Shown one piece after another: positions 8,079 to 15,734 of a DNA stretch of 43,713 bases. The notes under the pieces were generated by a model. That model saw nothing but the letters and a program-made list of their open reading frames with translations. It ran no database searches and had not been told where the DNA came from. The DNA is taken from positions 1 through 43,713 of the forward strand of contig JAEUQN010000036.1 of NCBI GenBank assembly GCA_016789725.1, in the 5' to 3' direction. Every line of letters begins with the position of its first letter. Position 1 is the stretch's first letter. Position numbers and translations under genes: made by a program. The stretch comes from Blastocatellia bacterium. GTDB taxonomy: Bacteria; Acidobacteriota; Blastocatellia; RBC074.

Positions 8079-9928
8079 TTTTCGTATTGTCGCTCTTTTT
8101 CTGCATACATCGCGTCAATTTGTTCCTTGTACTTTTCCATTACGACGCGGCGTTTGACTTTCAATGTCGGCGTCAATTCACCGCTTTCAATCGTCATTTC
8201 CCGCTCAAGTAAAACAACGCCTTTGAGCTTTTCAAATTTGCCGAGTTCGGGCGTCAACTTGTCTATTTGTCGTTCGATCAGATCAATGATTTTTGGATGG
8301 CGCAATAATTCTTTGACGTCCTGATAGCCAATGTTCTTCAGTTCGGCGTAGCTCTTGAGCGCGTCGAACTGCGGCACGATCAAGGCCGCAGGGAACTTGC
8401 GCTGATCCCCAATCACGACGGCCTGATTGACGAAGCGACTTTGCTTGAGTGCGTTCTCAATGGGCTGTGGCGCGATGTATTTTCCGCCACTGGTTTTGAG
8501 CAAATCTTTCTTGCGATCCGTAATGTACAAATAGCCGTCCGCATCCAGATGCCCGATGTCGCCCGTGTGCAACCAGCGATGGCCCTGTTCATCGTGCGAC
8601 AACGTTTCCGCCGTAGCTTCGGGCTTGTTGAAGTAACCCTGCATGATGTTTGCGCCGCTCGCCAAAATTTCACCATCTTCAGCAATTTTGACGGTGACGC
8701 CGGAAATGGGTTTGCCGCAAGAGCCGAGCCGGTGCGCCTGTGGAGTATTCATCGTGATCACGGGGGAGCTTTCCGTCAGCCCATAGCCTTGAAAAATCTG
8801 AAGGCCCGCGCCATAAAAAACCTCCGCTAATTCAATGGGCAGCGCCGCACCGCCGGACGCCAGATTTTTGATGCGTCCGCCGAATGCCGCCTGCCATTTG
8901 GCAAATACTAATTTCACGGCAAATGCACGCTTGGCTTGCAACAAAAAGGAAATCGGCTTGCCGCTGTTTTCGAGCGTAGCCCATTCTTTGGCGATTTCAA
9001 TTGCCCAGTTGGCAATGCGGGCTTGCGCGCTTCCGGCGGCCTCGGCTTTTTCCAACGTCTTGGCGTAAATCTTTTCATACAAGCGCGGCACGCTGGTCAA
9101 AAAATGCGGACGCACCTCCACCAGGTTTTGCGCGACGGTGTCAATACTTTCGGCCAGGTAAATTTTTACCTGTAAAAAGAAATCAAGGTAAATCGTCACG
9201 CGCTCGAAGATATGTGAAAACGGCAGAAAGCTCAGCGCGACGTCGCCGGCCTGAAGATTCATTTCCTGGGCTACGTTTCGCACGTTCGACATGATGTTGT
9301 CGTGCGTCAGCATGACGCCTTTCGGTTCGCCTGTTGTGCCGGAGGTATAGATCAACGTCGCCAAGGATGCCGGAGTAACCTGACTGCGGAGTCGCTCGTA
9401 CAAATCGGGCTGCAAGCGATCCAATTGCCTGCCAAATGCCTGCACATCCGCAAAGTAAATGACACGCGGATCGTCCGTCTCAAAGTGATCGAACGCGATA
9501 ATCTTTTTCAGACTTGGGACATCATTGAGTGCGGCATGCACGCGTGCCAATTGCTTGGCGGAGGAAATGAACATCACTGTGACGCTGGCGTCATTGAGGA
9601 TATATGAAACCTGTGCCGGGGCTTGTGTGGAGTAGATTGGCACATCTGCGCAGGCGCAGTTCAAAACGCCTAAATCCGCAATCGTCCATTCGGGTCGGTT
9701 TTCAGAAAGTAATCCGACGTGATCGCCCGGACGAACACCGAGCGAATATAAGCCGAGCGTCGTCGCGCGGGCTTGCGCCGCCAACTCCTGAGCAGAAATC
9801 GAATGCCAGCTTCCGTCTTTTTTATAATTCAAAACGTCTGACTGGTTCGTGGAAACAATCAGATCAAGCAGCGCATTAATCGTTTGCGGAGCGCTCGTGG
9901 TCTGTCGGTTGCTTTGCGTTTGCATCAT
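8075..9928 (-). CDS. fadD: Long-chain fatty acid-CoA ligase (AMP-forming)
   Basis: A 617-residue adenylate-forming enzyme that activates fatty acids to acyl-CoA before beta-oxidation. The P-loop motif YTSGTTGEPKG is at about 194-204, followed by the FLPFSHIFER segment typical of long-chain ligases (FadD15 type), GYGLTESSPV, the adenine-pocket GYFNKPEAT and TGDIG motifs, and a C-terminal domain with DRKKDLLKTSGGKYIAP. The ATG at 9928 was chosen over an in-frame TTG at 9940 because GAGAAA precedes it. It starts 8 bases after the fadR stop, so the two are co-transcribed. FadR thus probably controls the activation step and the rest of the operon. Confidence 0.93.
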   Translation of the reverse strand: MMQTQSNRQTTSAPQTINALLDLIVSTNQSDVLNYKKDGSWHSISAQELAAQARATTLGLYSLGVRPGDHVGLLSENRPEWTIADLGVLNCACADVPIYSTQAPAQVSYILNDASVTVMFISSAKQLARVHAALNDVPSLKKIIAFDHFETDDPRVIYFADVQAFGRQLDRLQPDLYERLRSQVTPASLATLIYTSGTTGEPKGVMLTHDNIMSNVRNVAQEMNLQAGDVALSFLPFSHIFERVTIYLDFFLQVKIYLAESIDTVAQNLVEVRPHFLTSVPRLYEKIYAKTLEKAEAAGSAQARIANWAIEIAKEWATLENSGKPISFLLQAKRAFAVKLVFAKWQAAFGGRIKNLASGGAALPIELAEVFYGAGLQIFQGYGLTESSPVITMNTPQAHRLGSCGKPISGVTVKIAEDGEILASGANIMQGYFNKPEATAETLSHDEQGHRWLHTGDIGHLDADGYLYITDRKKDLLKTSGGKYIAPQPIENALKQSRFVNQAVVIGDQRKFPAALIVPQFDALKSYAELKNIGYQDVKELLRHPKIIDLIERQIDKLTPELGKFEKLKGVVLLEREMTIESGELTPTLKVKRRVVMEKYKEQIDAMYAEKERQYEK

Positions 9929-9936
9929 AGATTTTC

Positions 9937-10623
9937 TCAAGCTTCGATGCCGTTCAAAAACACATCCATCACGGGGTCAACCAACGGAGTTAGCTTGAAA
10001 TTGTGGTGACTCAACACCCAATTGGTCACCATTTCGTCTAAAGCGCCAAAGATGACTTTGGCGACCACCTTGGGGTTCAGGTTGGCACGAAACGCGCCCT
10101 GCTGCTGACCGCGTTCCAAAATCTCGCGGAGCATTTTTAAATAATCGGCCAGCATCGTTTCTGAAAACTGCTCCATAAATTTGGTTGAGTGGCGAAACTC
10201 TACCTGAAAGACAACCGCAAGTTCTCGATCTGCTTCGAGCGATTCAAAATGCAGTTTGGCGAAATGCCGCAGTTGCTGCTGTGGGTCGGCAATGGCGGCG
10301 AGTTCCTGTCGCAATCGGGCGTTGAATTCGGCCATCACGGTGTTAAAGATCGAAACCAATAGGTCGTCTTTGTTTTTGAAATACAAATACACCGTTCCAT
10401 CGGCGACGCCTGCGGCTCGTGCGACTTCGGCGACTTTCGCATTGAAATAACCAGAACGGGCAAAGACCTGAATCGCACCGCGCAAAATGGCCGAGAACTT
10501 GTCGTTACTTTTTTCGCTCCCTTTTTCGTCTGACACGACGGCACGTTTGCTGACAGCTTTGGAAGCCTTGCCAACTACCTTCAGACGCGCATCCGACTTT
10601 TTCGGCGCTTTCATATCGCTCAC
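9937..10623 (-). CDS. fadR: TetR-family repressor of fatty acid degradation (FadR/FadR-like)
   Basis: A 228-residue regulator with a polar, Lys/Ser-rich leader (1-42) before a TetR DNA-binding domain (about 43-90). The helix-turn-helix reads VARAAGVADGTVYLYFKNKDDLL, the standard TetR sequence. The C-terminal all-helical half would bind ligand. In Bacillus and Thermus, TetR-type FadR proteins are released from DNA by long-chain acyl-CoA; the gene content of this operon and the FadR box 33 bp upstream support the same role. The start is GTG at 10623 or ATG at 10614. It heads the operon and is likely autoregulated. Confidence 0.9.
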   Translation of the reverse strand: MSDMKAPKKSDARLKVVGKASKAVSKRAVVSDEKGSEKSNDKFSAILRGAIQVFARSGYFNAKVAEVARAAGVADGTVYLYFKNKDDLLVSIFNTVMAEFNARLRQELAAIADPQQQLRHFAKLHFESLEADRELAVVFQVEFRHSTKFMEQFSETMLADYLKMLREILERGQQQGAFRANLNPKVVAKVIFGALDEMVTNWVLSHHNFKLTPLVDPVMDVFLNGIEA

Positions 10624-10655
10624 GTTTCAGCTTGTGGGGAATTCCTTCTAAAAAA

Positions 10656-10673
10656 TGAATGAGCATTCATTCA
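10656..10673. promoter_or_regulatory. FadR operator
   Basis: TGAATGA-GCAT-TCATTCA is a perfect 7+7 bp dyad with a 4-bp spacer. The B. subtilis FadR consensus is TGAATGA-NTAN-TCATTCA, so both arms match fully and the spacer differs at one defined base. It lies between the divergent fadR operon and the phosphofructokinase gene, so it could regulate one or both. I found no second copy elsewhere in the window. Confidence 0.88.
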
Positions 10674-10765
10674 CCCGGCATCCTAGCCGAAAACCGGCAC
10701 TTGAGCAAGCGGCTTTTTGCGCCTTGTCTTGCGCCCTCTGCTGGCTTGTGACAGCATTCCCTTCG

Positions 10766-11887
10766 ATGGCTAAACAAAAGGTTGCAAAGGATCAGATAAA
10801 ACAAAAACGAATTGCGTTGGTGACCGGGGGAGGGGATTGTCCAGGACTGAATGCAGTGATTCGCGCCGTAGTGAAAGGAGCGCTGAATCATGGCTGGGAA
10901 GTTTTTGGCATTGAACGGGGCTTTGAAGGTTTGCTCCATAAAAATCAAGTGCGCAAGCTGGACGCGAGCGATGTGCGGGGGATCGCGCATTTGGGCGGGA
11001 CGATTCTAGGGACGACGAATCGCGGCAATCCATTCAAATTCACAGTCAAAAAACAGGGCAAAGAGGTCATCGTTGATCTGTCGCAACAAATTGCGGATCG
11101 CTTTTTTGATCTGGGGTTCGATGCGTTGGTGACGATTGGTGGAGATGGAACGCTGAAAATCGCGCAGCAATTAGCCGTGCTTGGCATCCCCATCATTGGC
11201 GTGCCGAAAACGATTGATAATGATCTGGCCGTCACAGAAGTTTCATTCGGATTCAATACAGCGGTCACGACTGCGACTGAGGCGATTGATAAACTTCACG
11301 CGACGGCCAAATCGCACGAACGCGTGATGGTGGTTGAGTTGATGGGGCATTATTCCGGCTGGATTGCGCTGTATGCCGGGATCGCGGGCGGCGCGGATGT
11401 GATTCTGATTCCTGAAATCCCTTTTGATCTGAAAGCCGTCGCGCGCAAGATTCAAGACCGGTGGCGACGTCAACGCCGCTTTGCCATCGTTGTTGCCGCC
11501 GAAGGCGCCAAGCCCACAGGCGGCGAGCATTTTATGACGCTACGTGAAACCGGACACGAACGGTTGGGTGGCGTCGCGGAATTCGTTGCCAAAGAAATTC
11601 ATCGGTTGACCGACCGCGAAACACGCTCCCTTGTGCTGGGGCATTTGCAACGTGGCGGTCAACCCACGACGTCAGACCGTTTGCTTGCCACTCGCTTTGG
11701 TGCCGCTGCTGTCCGTGCAATTGACAAGGGGGAGCGTAATGTAATGGTGGCGTTGCAATCCTCAAAGATCATTACAGTCCCTCTTGAACAGGCCATCGAG
11801 GAGACCAAATTTGTTCCGTTGGATTCCGACATTGTGTGTGCGGCCCGTGATTTGGGTATTTCTTTTGGAGATGAAGCAGATGAATAA
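10766..11887 (+). CDS. pfkA: 6-phosphofructokinase
   Basis: A 373-residue PfkA-family enzyme phosphorylating fructose 6-phosphate. GGGDCPGLN (21-29) is the nucleotide loop, GGDGT lies at 125-129, and PKTIDND at 147-153 includes the catalytic Asp151. At the two donor-specificity positions it has Gly128 (E. coli Gly104, ATP-like) and Lys148 (E. coli Gly124, as in PPi enzymes). The G/K pair occurs in some ATP-using clade-X/group-III enzymes, so the donor cannot be fixed from sequence. The usual MGR motif reads MGHYSGW. The ATG at 10766 (MAKQKVAKDQ) is preferred to an upstream ATG at 10655 that overlaps the FadR operator and would add a non-conserved leader. It is divergent from fadR. Confidence 0.92.
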   Translation: MAKQKVAKDQIKQKRIALVTGGGDCPGLNAVIRAVVKGALNHGWEVFGIERGFEGLLHKNQVRKLDASDVRGIAHLGGTILGTTNRGNPFKFTVKKQGKEVIVDLSQQIADRFFDLGFDALVTIGGDGTLKIAQQLAVLGIPIIGVPKTIDNDLAVTEVSFGFNTAVTTATEAIDKLHATAKSHERVMVVELMGHYSGWIALYAGIAGGADVILIPEIPFDLKAVARKIQDRWRRQRRFAIVVAAEGAKPTGGEHFMTLRETGHERLGGVAEFVAKEIHRLTDRETRSLVLGHLQRGGQPTTSDRLLATRFGAAAVRAIDKGERNVMVALQSSKIITVPLEQAIEETKFVPLDSDIVCAARDLGISFGDEADE

Positions 11888-12305
11888 CGAAACCGACCTT
11901 CTTCAAGATGCAACACGCGCTCAGCTCGATCAGGTCAGCCAGGCGATGTTGCGATTGCATAAATCTTTGCTGGATGACGAGCGCATTATTTATGAAGCCG
12001 CTTACGGCCCGGTTTCACCGAATGATCTGTTTCGTCTGGCATTGGGGCATTCGCAGTTTACGTGGCTCGGCAAAATTTTATCGTTGATTGCACAACTCGA
12101 TGAAGCCGCGTCCGTGCGTCGTCCCGCGACGGAAGCTCAAGCGCAATTGTTGCTTGCTGAAGCTCTGGTACTGCTCAAGCTGGAACACGAAGACGAAATC
12201 TTCGTCGAACGCTTCCAAGTGGCGTTGGCACGCAGTACGAACGCAAAAGATAAGCACAACGAAGCCCTGAAAATCGCTACGGCAGAAAGTGAGTCAAATG
12301 GATAA
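11880..12305 (+). CDS. Small helical protein of unknown function
   Basis: A 141-residue, Leu/Ala/Glu-rich, soluble protein with no signal peptide or membrane span. It begins MNNETDLLQDATRAQL and contains the segment GHSQFTWLGKILSLIAQLDE followed by a TEAQAQLLLAEALVLL helix. I do not recognise a named family, although this pattern has the look of a conserved bacterial helical bundle. The ATG at 11880 has GGAG nine bases upstream and overlaps the pfkA end by 8 nt, so it is translationally coupled to pfkA. An ATG at 11871 is possible but sits directly on the Shine-Dalgarno site. The next gene starts inside its 3' end. Confidence 0.75.
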   Translation: MNNETDLLQDATRAQLDQVSQAMLRLHKSLLDDERIIYEAAYGPVSPNDLFRLALGHSQFTWLGKILSLIAQLDEAASVRRPATEAQAQLLLAEALVLLKLEHEDEIFVERFQVALARSTNAKDKHNEALKIATAESESNG

Positions 12306-12588
12306 TGAAACCTTAGAGGTTATTCACAACCGCGAGGCCAATCGCTTCGAGATGGCGATTGAAGATCAACAGGCGGTCGTCAATTATCGAATGATTGGCG
12401 CAGATACCTACAACCTCGTTTACGCCGGAGTGCCGCCGGAATTTGAAGGCCGAGGCTACGGCGGGCGTTTGGTGAAAGGCGCGCTGGAACAGATCAAAGC
12501 CGAAGGGAAGCGGTTTATTCCGACGTGCCCATTCATCGCCGTTTACGTGCGCCGTCATCCCGAATACGCGGACTTTATTGCGAGGTAA
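12298..12588 (+). CDS. Small GNAT-family N-acetyltransferase (YjdJ type)
   Basis: A 96-residue minimal GNAT domain. The core sequence VPPEFEGRGYGGRLVKGAL contains the acetyl-CoA-binding pyrophosphate loop (R-G-x-G-G), and the end IPTCPFIAVYVRRHPEYADF is the standard C-terminal strand and helix of the COG2388/YjdJ group. Such proteins are about 90-100 residues, so it is full length. The start ATG at 12298 overlaps the previous gene by 8 nt. In E. coli yjdJ is next to yjdI; here a YjdI homologue lies one gene further on, with pirin between, so an ancestral pairing seems kept. The substrate is unknown. Confidence 0.88.
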   Translation: MDNETLEVIHNREANRFEMAIEDQQAVVNYRMIGADTYNLVYAGVPPEFEGRGYGGRLVKGALEQIKAEGKRFIPTCPFIAVYVRRHPEYADFIAR

Positions 12589-12593
12589 AAACG

Positions 12594-13451
12594 ATGAGCG
12601 AGCTACGACGAGTAAGCCGATTGTACACACCGCAACCCACATCAGACGGCGCAGGCGTCAAGATCAATCGCATCATTGCGACGCGCGAACTGGATTATCT
12701 CGACCCATTTTTGTTGCTGGATCATTTCGGTTCCGACAATCCAAACGATTACATCGCAGGCTTTCCAATGCACCCGCATCGCGGCATTGAAACCGTGACG
12801 TACATGCTGAAAGGCAGCGTCACGCACCGCGATTCGATGGGGAACGTTGGTACGATTCACACGGGCGACATTCAATGGATGACCGCAGGCGGCGGCATCA
12901 TGCACGAAGAAATGCCGCACGCGAGCGCGGACGGAATGGCTGGCTTTCAGCTTTGGGTGAACCTGCCTGCGAAGCTGAAAATGACCAAGCCGCGTTATCA
13001 GGAAGTCGCCGCAAACAACATTCCCGTCGTCGAAAAAGACGGTGCAAAAATTCTCGTGATCGCAGGCGAAGTCGAAGGCGTCAAAGGGGCCGTATCGGAA
13101 ATCTACGCCGAGCCTTCGTATCTGGACGTCACACTCGAGGCACAGAAAACCTTCACGCACGCGATTCCACGCGGCCACACGGTGTTTGCATATTTGTTTG
13201 CAGGCAACGCGACGTTTGACGACAGCGGCAACGCGATTGCCAGCCCAATGCTGGCTGTCTTCGAGGACGGCGATGCCGTACAGATCAAAGCAGGCGACGA
13301 AACCGCGCGCTTCATTCTCGTGTCCGGCAAACCATTGCACGAGAGCGTCGCGCGCTACGGCCCATTTGTGATGAACACACGCGCCGAGATTGAGCGAGCG
13401 ATTCTTGATTTACGCCACGGCACATTCGTTTGGACAGAAGACCGATTATAG
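12594..13451 (+). CDS. Pirin family protein
   Basis: A 285-residue bicupin. The N-terminal cupin carries the pirin metal ligands: His60 and His62 in FPMHPHRG, His104 and Glu106 in IMHEEMP. Pirins are iron-binding proteins; bacterial members have been reported as quercetinases or as redox-sensing partners of metabolic enzymes. The C-terminal cupin (about 165-280) lacks an obvious metal site. The ATG at 12594 is preceded by GAGGTAAAACG and follows the GNAT stop by 5 nt. Next to two Fe-S motifs in the following gene, an oxidative-stress role is a reasonable inference. Confidence 0.93.
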   Translation: MSELRRVSRLYTPQPTSDGAGVKINRIIATRELDYLDPFLLLDHFGSDNPNDYIAGFPMHPHRGIETVTYMLKGSVTHRDSMGNVGTIHTGDIQWMTAGGGIMHEEMPHASADGMAGFQLWVNLPAKLKMTKPRYQEVAANNIPVVEKDGAKILVIAGEVEGVKGAVSEIYAEPSYLDVTLEAQKTFTHAIPRGHTVFAYLFAGNATFDDSGNAIASPMLAVFEDGDAVQIKAGDETARFILVSGKPLHESVARYGPFVMNTRAEIERAILDLRHGTFVWTEDRL

Positions 13452-13459
13452 GAGCGACG

Positions 13460-13888
13460 ATGAAAGACATTACCAAAACCTACACCAACGGCGAGGTCAC
13501 CATTGTTTGGCAGCCCGCGAAATGTATTCACTCTGCCATTTGCGTCAAAGGCCTGCCCGAAGTATTTAATGCGAAAGCGCGTCCCTGGATTACCCCGGAA
13601 GGCGCAGTGACAGAACGCATTATTGAGCAGGTGAAGGCTTGTCCGTCGGGCGCAATTTCCTACCAGATGAATGACGCCGAAAATCAGGAAGCAGAAGCTC
13701 CCGTCAAAACTATTGTGGAGGCTTTGCCCAATGGCCCGCTGCTCGTGTACGGAACGCTGTTGGTCAAAGATCGCGCCGGCAATGAAACGCTGAAGACAAA
13801 GACGACGGCGTTCTGTCGCTGCGGCGCGTCGGCAAATAAACCATATTGCGATGGCAACCATACAGCGGTGGGATTTAAGGATGAATGA
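13460..13888 (+). CDS. Double iron-sulfur protein: YjdI-type Fer4_19 domain fused to a CDGSH domain
   Basis: A 142-residue protein with two cluster domains. The N-terminal YjdI-like mono-cluster ferredoxin domain has Cys22 and Cys28 (CIHSAIC) and Cys61 (CPSGAI). The C-terminal CDGSH domain has CRCGASANKPYCDGNH at 119-134, giving the three Cys (119, 121, 130) and one His (134) that ligate a labile [2Fe-2S] cluster in mitoNEET-type proteins. The ATG at 13460 has TAGGAG just upstream and lies 8 nt after pirin. Iron-sulfur or electron transfer, possibly cluster donation, is inferred. Confidence 0.92.
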   Translation: MKDITKTYTNGEVTIVWQPAKCIHSAICVKGLPEVFNAKARPWITPEGAVTERIIEQVKACPSGAISYQMNDAENQEAEAPVKTIVEALPNGPLLVYGTLLVKDRAGNETLKTKTTAFCRCGASANKPYCDGNHTAVGFKDE

Positions 13889-14234
13889 AACTGTTACATT
13901 ATATCGCCCTGTTGGCCCGAAAGAATTGGAATTGATCGCCGAGAGCGGCTATAAAGAATTCCCGCCACGCTTGCCGGAGCAGCCGATTTTCTATCCGGTG
14001 CTGAACGAAGAATACGCCACGCAAATCGCGCGGGATTGGAATGTGAAAGCTTCCGGCAGCGGCTATGTCACGCGGTTTGACGTGAACAAAGAATTTCTGG
14101 ATCGTTACGACATACAAGTTGTCGGTGGTTCCGTTCACGAAGAACATTGGATTCCGGCAGAAGACTTGCCAGAATTTAATCGCAACATTGTCGGCGCAAT
14201 CGAAGTCATCGCCGAATTTCATGCAACAAGTTAG
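13881..14234 (+). CDS. Conserved small protein of uncertain function
   Basis: A 117-residue soluble protein that begins MNETVTLYRPVGPKELELI and contains PPRLPEQPIFYPVLNEEYA and HEEHWIPAEDLPEFN. I recall similar proteins labelled 'ADP-ribosylation/crystallin J1', but I see no ADP-ribosylglycohydrolase catalytic motif and do not assign that activity. The pattern of conserved Pro, Tyr, Trp and Glu suggests a compact enzyme-like or binding fold. Its ATG overlaps the previous gene's end by 8 nt, placing it in the GNAT-pirin-Fe-S operon. Confidence 0.82.
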   Translation: MNETVTLYRPVGPKELELIAESGYKEFPPRLPEQPIFYPVLNEEYATQIARDWNVKASGSGYVTRFDVNKEFLDRYDIQVVGGSVHEEHWIPAEDLPEFNRNIVGAIEVIAEFHATS

Positions 14235-14258
14235 AGCAAGGAATGTTTGGGAGGCCGG

Positions 14259-15734
14259 ATGCTCATCAGCCAATTCCGTAGTTTGTTCATCACCGCTTTT
14301 TTGTTTGGGTTTGCTTGTGCTGTCTCGGCCCAATGTCCGAACAACCCCTTCGCGCCCTGCAAACTGTATGAAAACGCAGACGCCGTTTTTATTGGCATGG
14401 TGAGAGAGATTAGCTATTCAGAACCGGTTGACGAAATAGACGGCCTTACCAAAAAACGACTTCGCAATAAGTCCGTTTCGCTATTTATCAAAGAATCATT
14501 CAAAGGTATTGCCGAGAAACAAACAGAAATAACCATTACAATACCTCAAATACAAAAACGAGCGTCATCTGGCGAATTGACATTCGATAGGCATGTTTAC
14601 GGGGATTGTCCCTTTGATGGATTTGCGCAGGATGAAACCTATCTTGTTTACGCAAAGCAAAAAGCTTCAGAGCGCAAATCTGTTTTCTTCGCTGAATACG
14701 CAATAAATTTTACGGACGCGGAGAAAGCGATAACGTATTTACGCAATCGAAAAGCGGAACATCAAACTGCCGTCCTTTATGGAAAAATCGTGCGTAAAGT
14801 AAGGGCATATGGATTTGGTTTTCCTGAAATTATTGAGCGTCCAATTAGAAATCTCAGGATTGAAATTCACAGTGAGAAGCAAACATTTATAACAACCACT
14901 GATGAACAAGGAAACTATCTTTTCTTAGGCATTTTCCCGTACGAATATTCAATCAAATATGATTTGCCAGAAAGATTAAAGGTAGAGGGTGATGCCAAGA
15001 CAATTTCTCTTTCGGCGAATTCTTGCACAGAATTTAATATAACTGCGCTTACGATGGGGCAAATCAGCGGAACCCTCTTTACTGAGGGTGGCGAGCCAAA
15101 AGTGGGAACCAGGGTAGACCTTGTAGTTGCTTCAGAAGCAAATAAACCTAACCCCCGATTTTTTGAAACCATCTCCAATAATCAGGCAGGAAAGTTCGAG
15201 CTTAAAAATCTTCCCCCTGGTCAATATTTCCTTGGCTTCAGGCTAATGAGACCTTTGCCCAATCCTTACCGCTATGAGCCTATCCGCCCACGTACTTACT
15301 ATCCTGGTGTTGCTGACATTTCTCAGGCCACATTGATTACTTTAGCCGAAGGCCAACAACTAAACGATTTGGATTTTCGCTTGCTTCCACCTTTATCAAA
15401 GCGAGCTATTTCGGGCATTGCGGTCACGCCTGATGGCAAACCTGTAGCGAATGCAGTGATTGTGTTGATGGTGACGCAAAACGAATTCAACGAATCAGGT
15501 GGCGTTGCAAAAACAGACGAATACGGTCGGTTTTCATTGCCCGCTTACAACGATCTCAAATATTGGATCAACGCCAACGTCAGCATCAAAGGCGTGGATA
15601 AGCACTCTGAACCAATAGAGTTATCTACAAACGGCGACATCAATGGAATCAAGTTAGTGGTCTCTTCTTCGGGCAAGTTCTGCTCTCTTTGCTACAACAA
15701 ATACTGGAAACGAAAAGGTACGCTCCCGCAATGA
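14259..15734 (+). CDS. Secreted protein with carboxypeptidase-regulatory-like repeats
   Basis: A 491-residue protein with a signal peptide (MLISQFRSLFITAFLFGFAC, cleavage probably after VSA near 24). The mature N-terminal part (about 25-165, starting QCPNNPFAPC) resembles NTR/TIMP-like secreted domains with paired cysteines. It is followed by beta-sandwich domains of carboxypeptidase-regulatory type: signs are TTTDEQGNYLFLGIFP, NNQAGKFELKNLPPGQYFLG and KTDEYGRFSLPAY. The last 20 residues (CSLCYNKYWKRKG region) look unlike the domain and may be a read-out tail. The ATG at 14259 follows GGGAGG with five bases between. Its base composition is more AT-rich than the genes on either side. Function unknown; probably cell surface or periplasmic. 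Confidence 0.8.
   Translation: MLISQFRSLFITAFLFGFACAVSAQCPNNPFAPCKLYENADAVFIGMVREISYSEPVDEIDGLTKKRLRNKSVSLFIKESFKGIAEKQTEITITIPQIQKRASSGELTFDRHVYGDCPFDGFAQDETYLVYAKQKASERKSVFFAEYAINFTDAEKAITYLRNRKAEHQTAVLYGKIVRKVRAYGFGFPEIIERPIRNLRIEIHSEKQTFITTTDEQGNYLFLGIFPYEYSIKYDLPERLKVEGDAKTISLSANSCTEFNITALTMGQISGTLFTEGGEPKVGTRVDLVVASEANKPNPRFFETISNNQAGKFELKNLPPGQYFLGFRLMRPLPNPYRYEPIRPRTYYPGVADISQATLITLAEGQQLNDLDFRLLPPLSKRAISGIAVTPDGKPVANAVIVLMVTQNEFNESGGVAKTDEYGRFSLPAYNDLKYWINANVSIKGVDKHSEPIELSTNGDINGIKLVVSSSGKFCSLCYNKYWKRKGTLPQ

Noticed and set aside
10655..10765. N-terminal extension of phosphofructokinase starting inside the FadR box
   Set aside because: The 37 added residues are not family-like, no ribosome-binding site precedes that ATG, and the operator would be inside the gene.
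12642..13340. A 232-codon minus-strand frame opposite pirin
   Set aside because: Shadow of the pirin gene, which has its metal ligands and ribosome-binding site on the plus strand.
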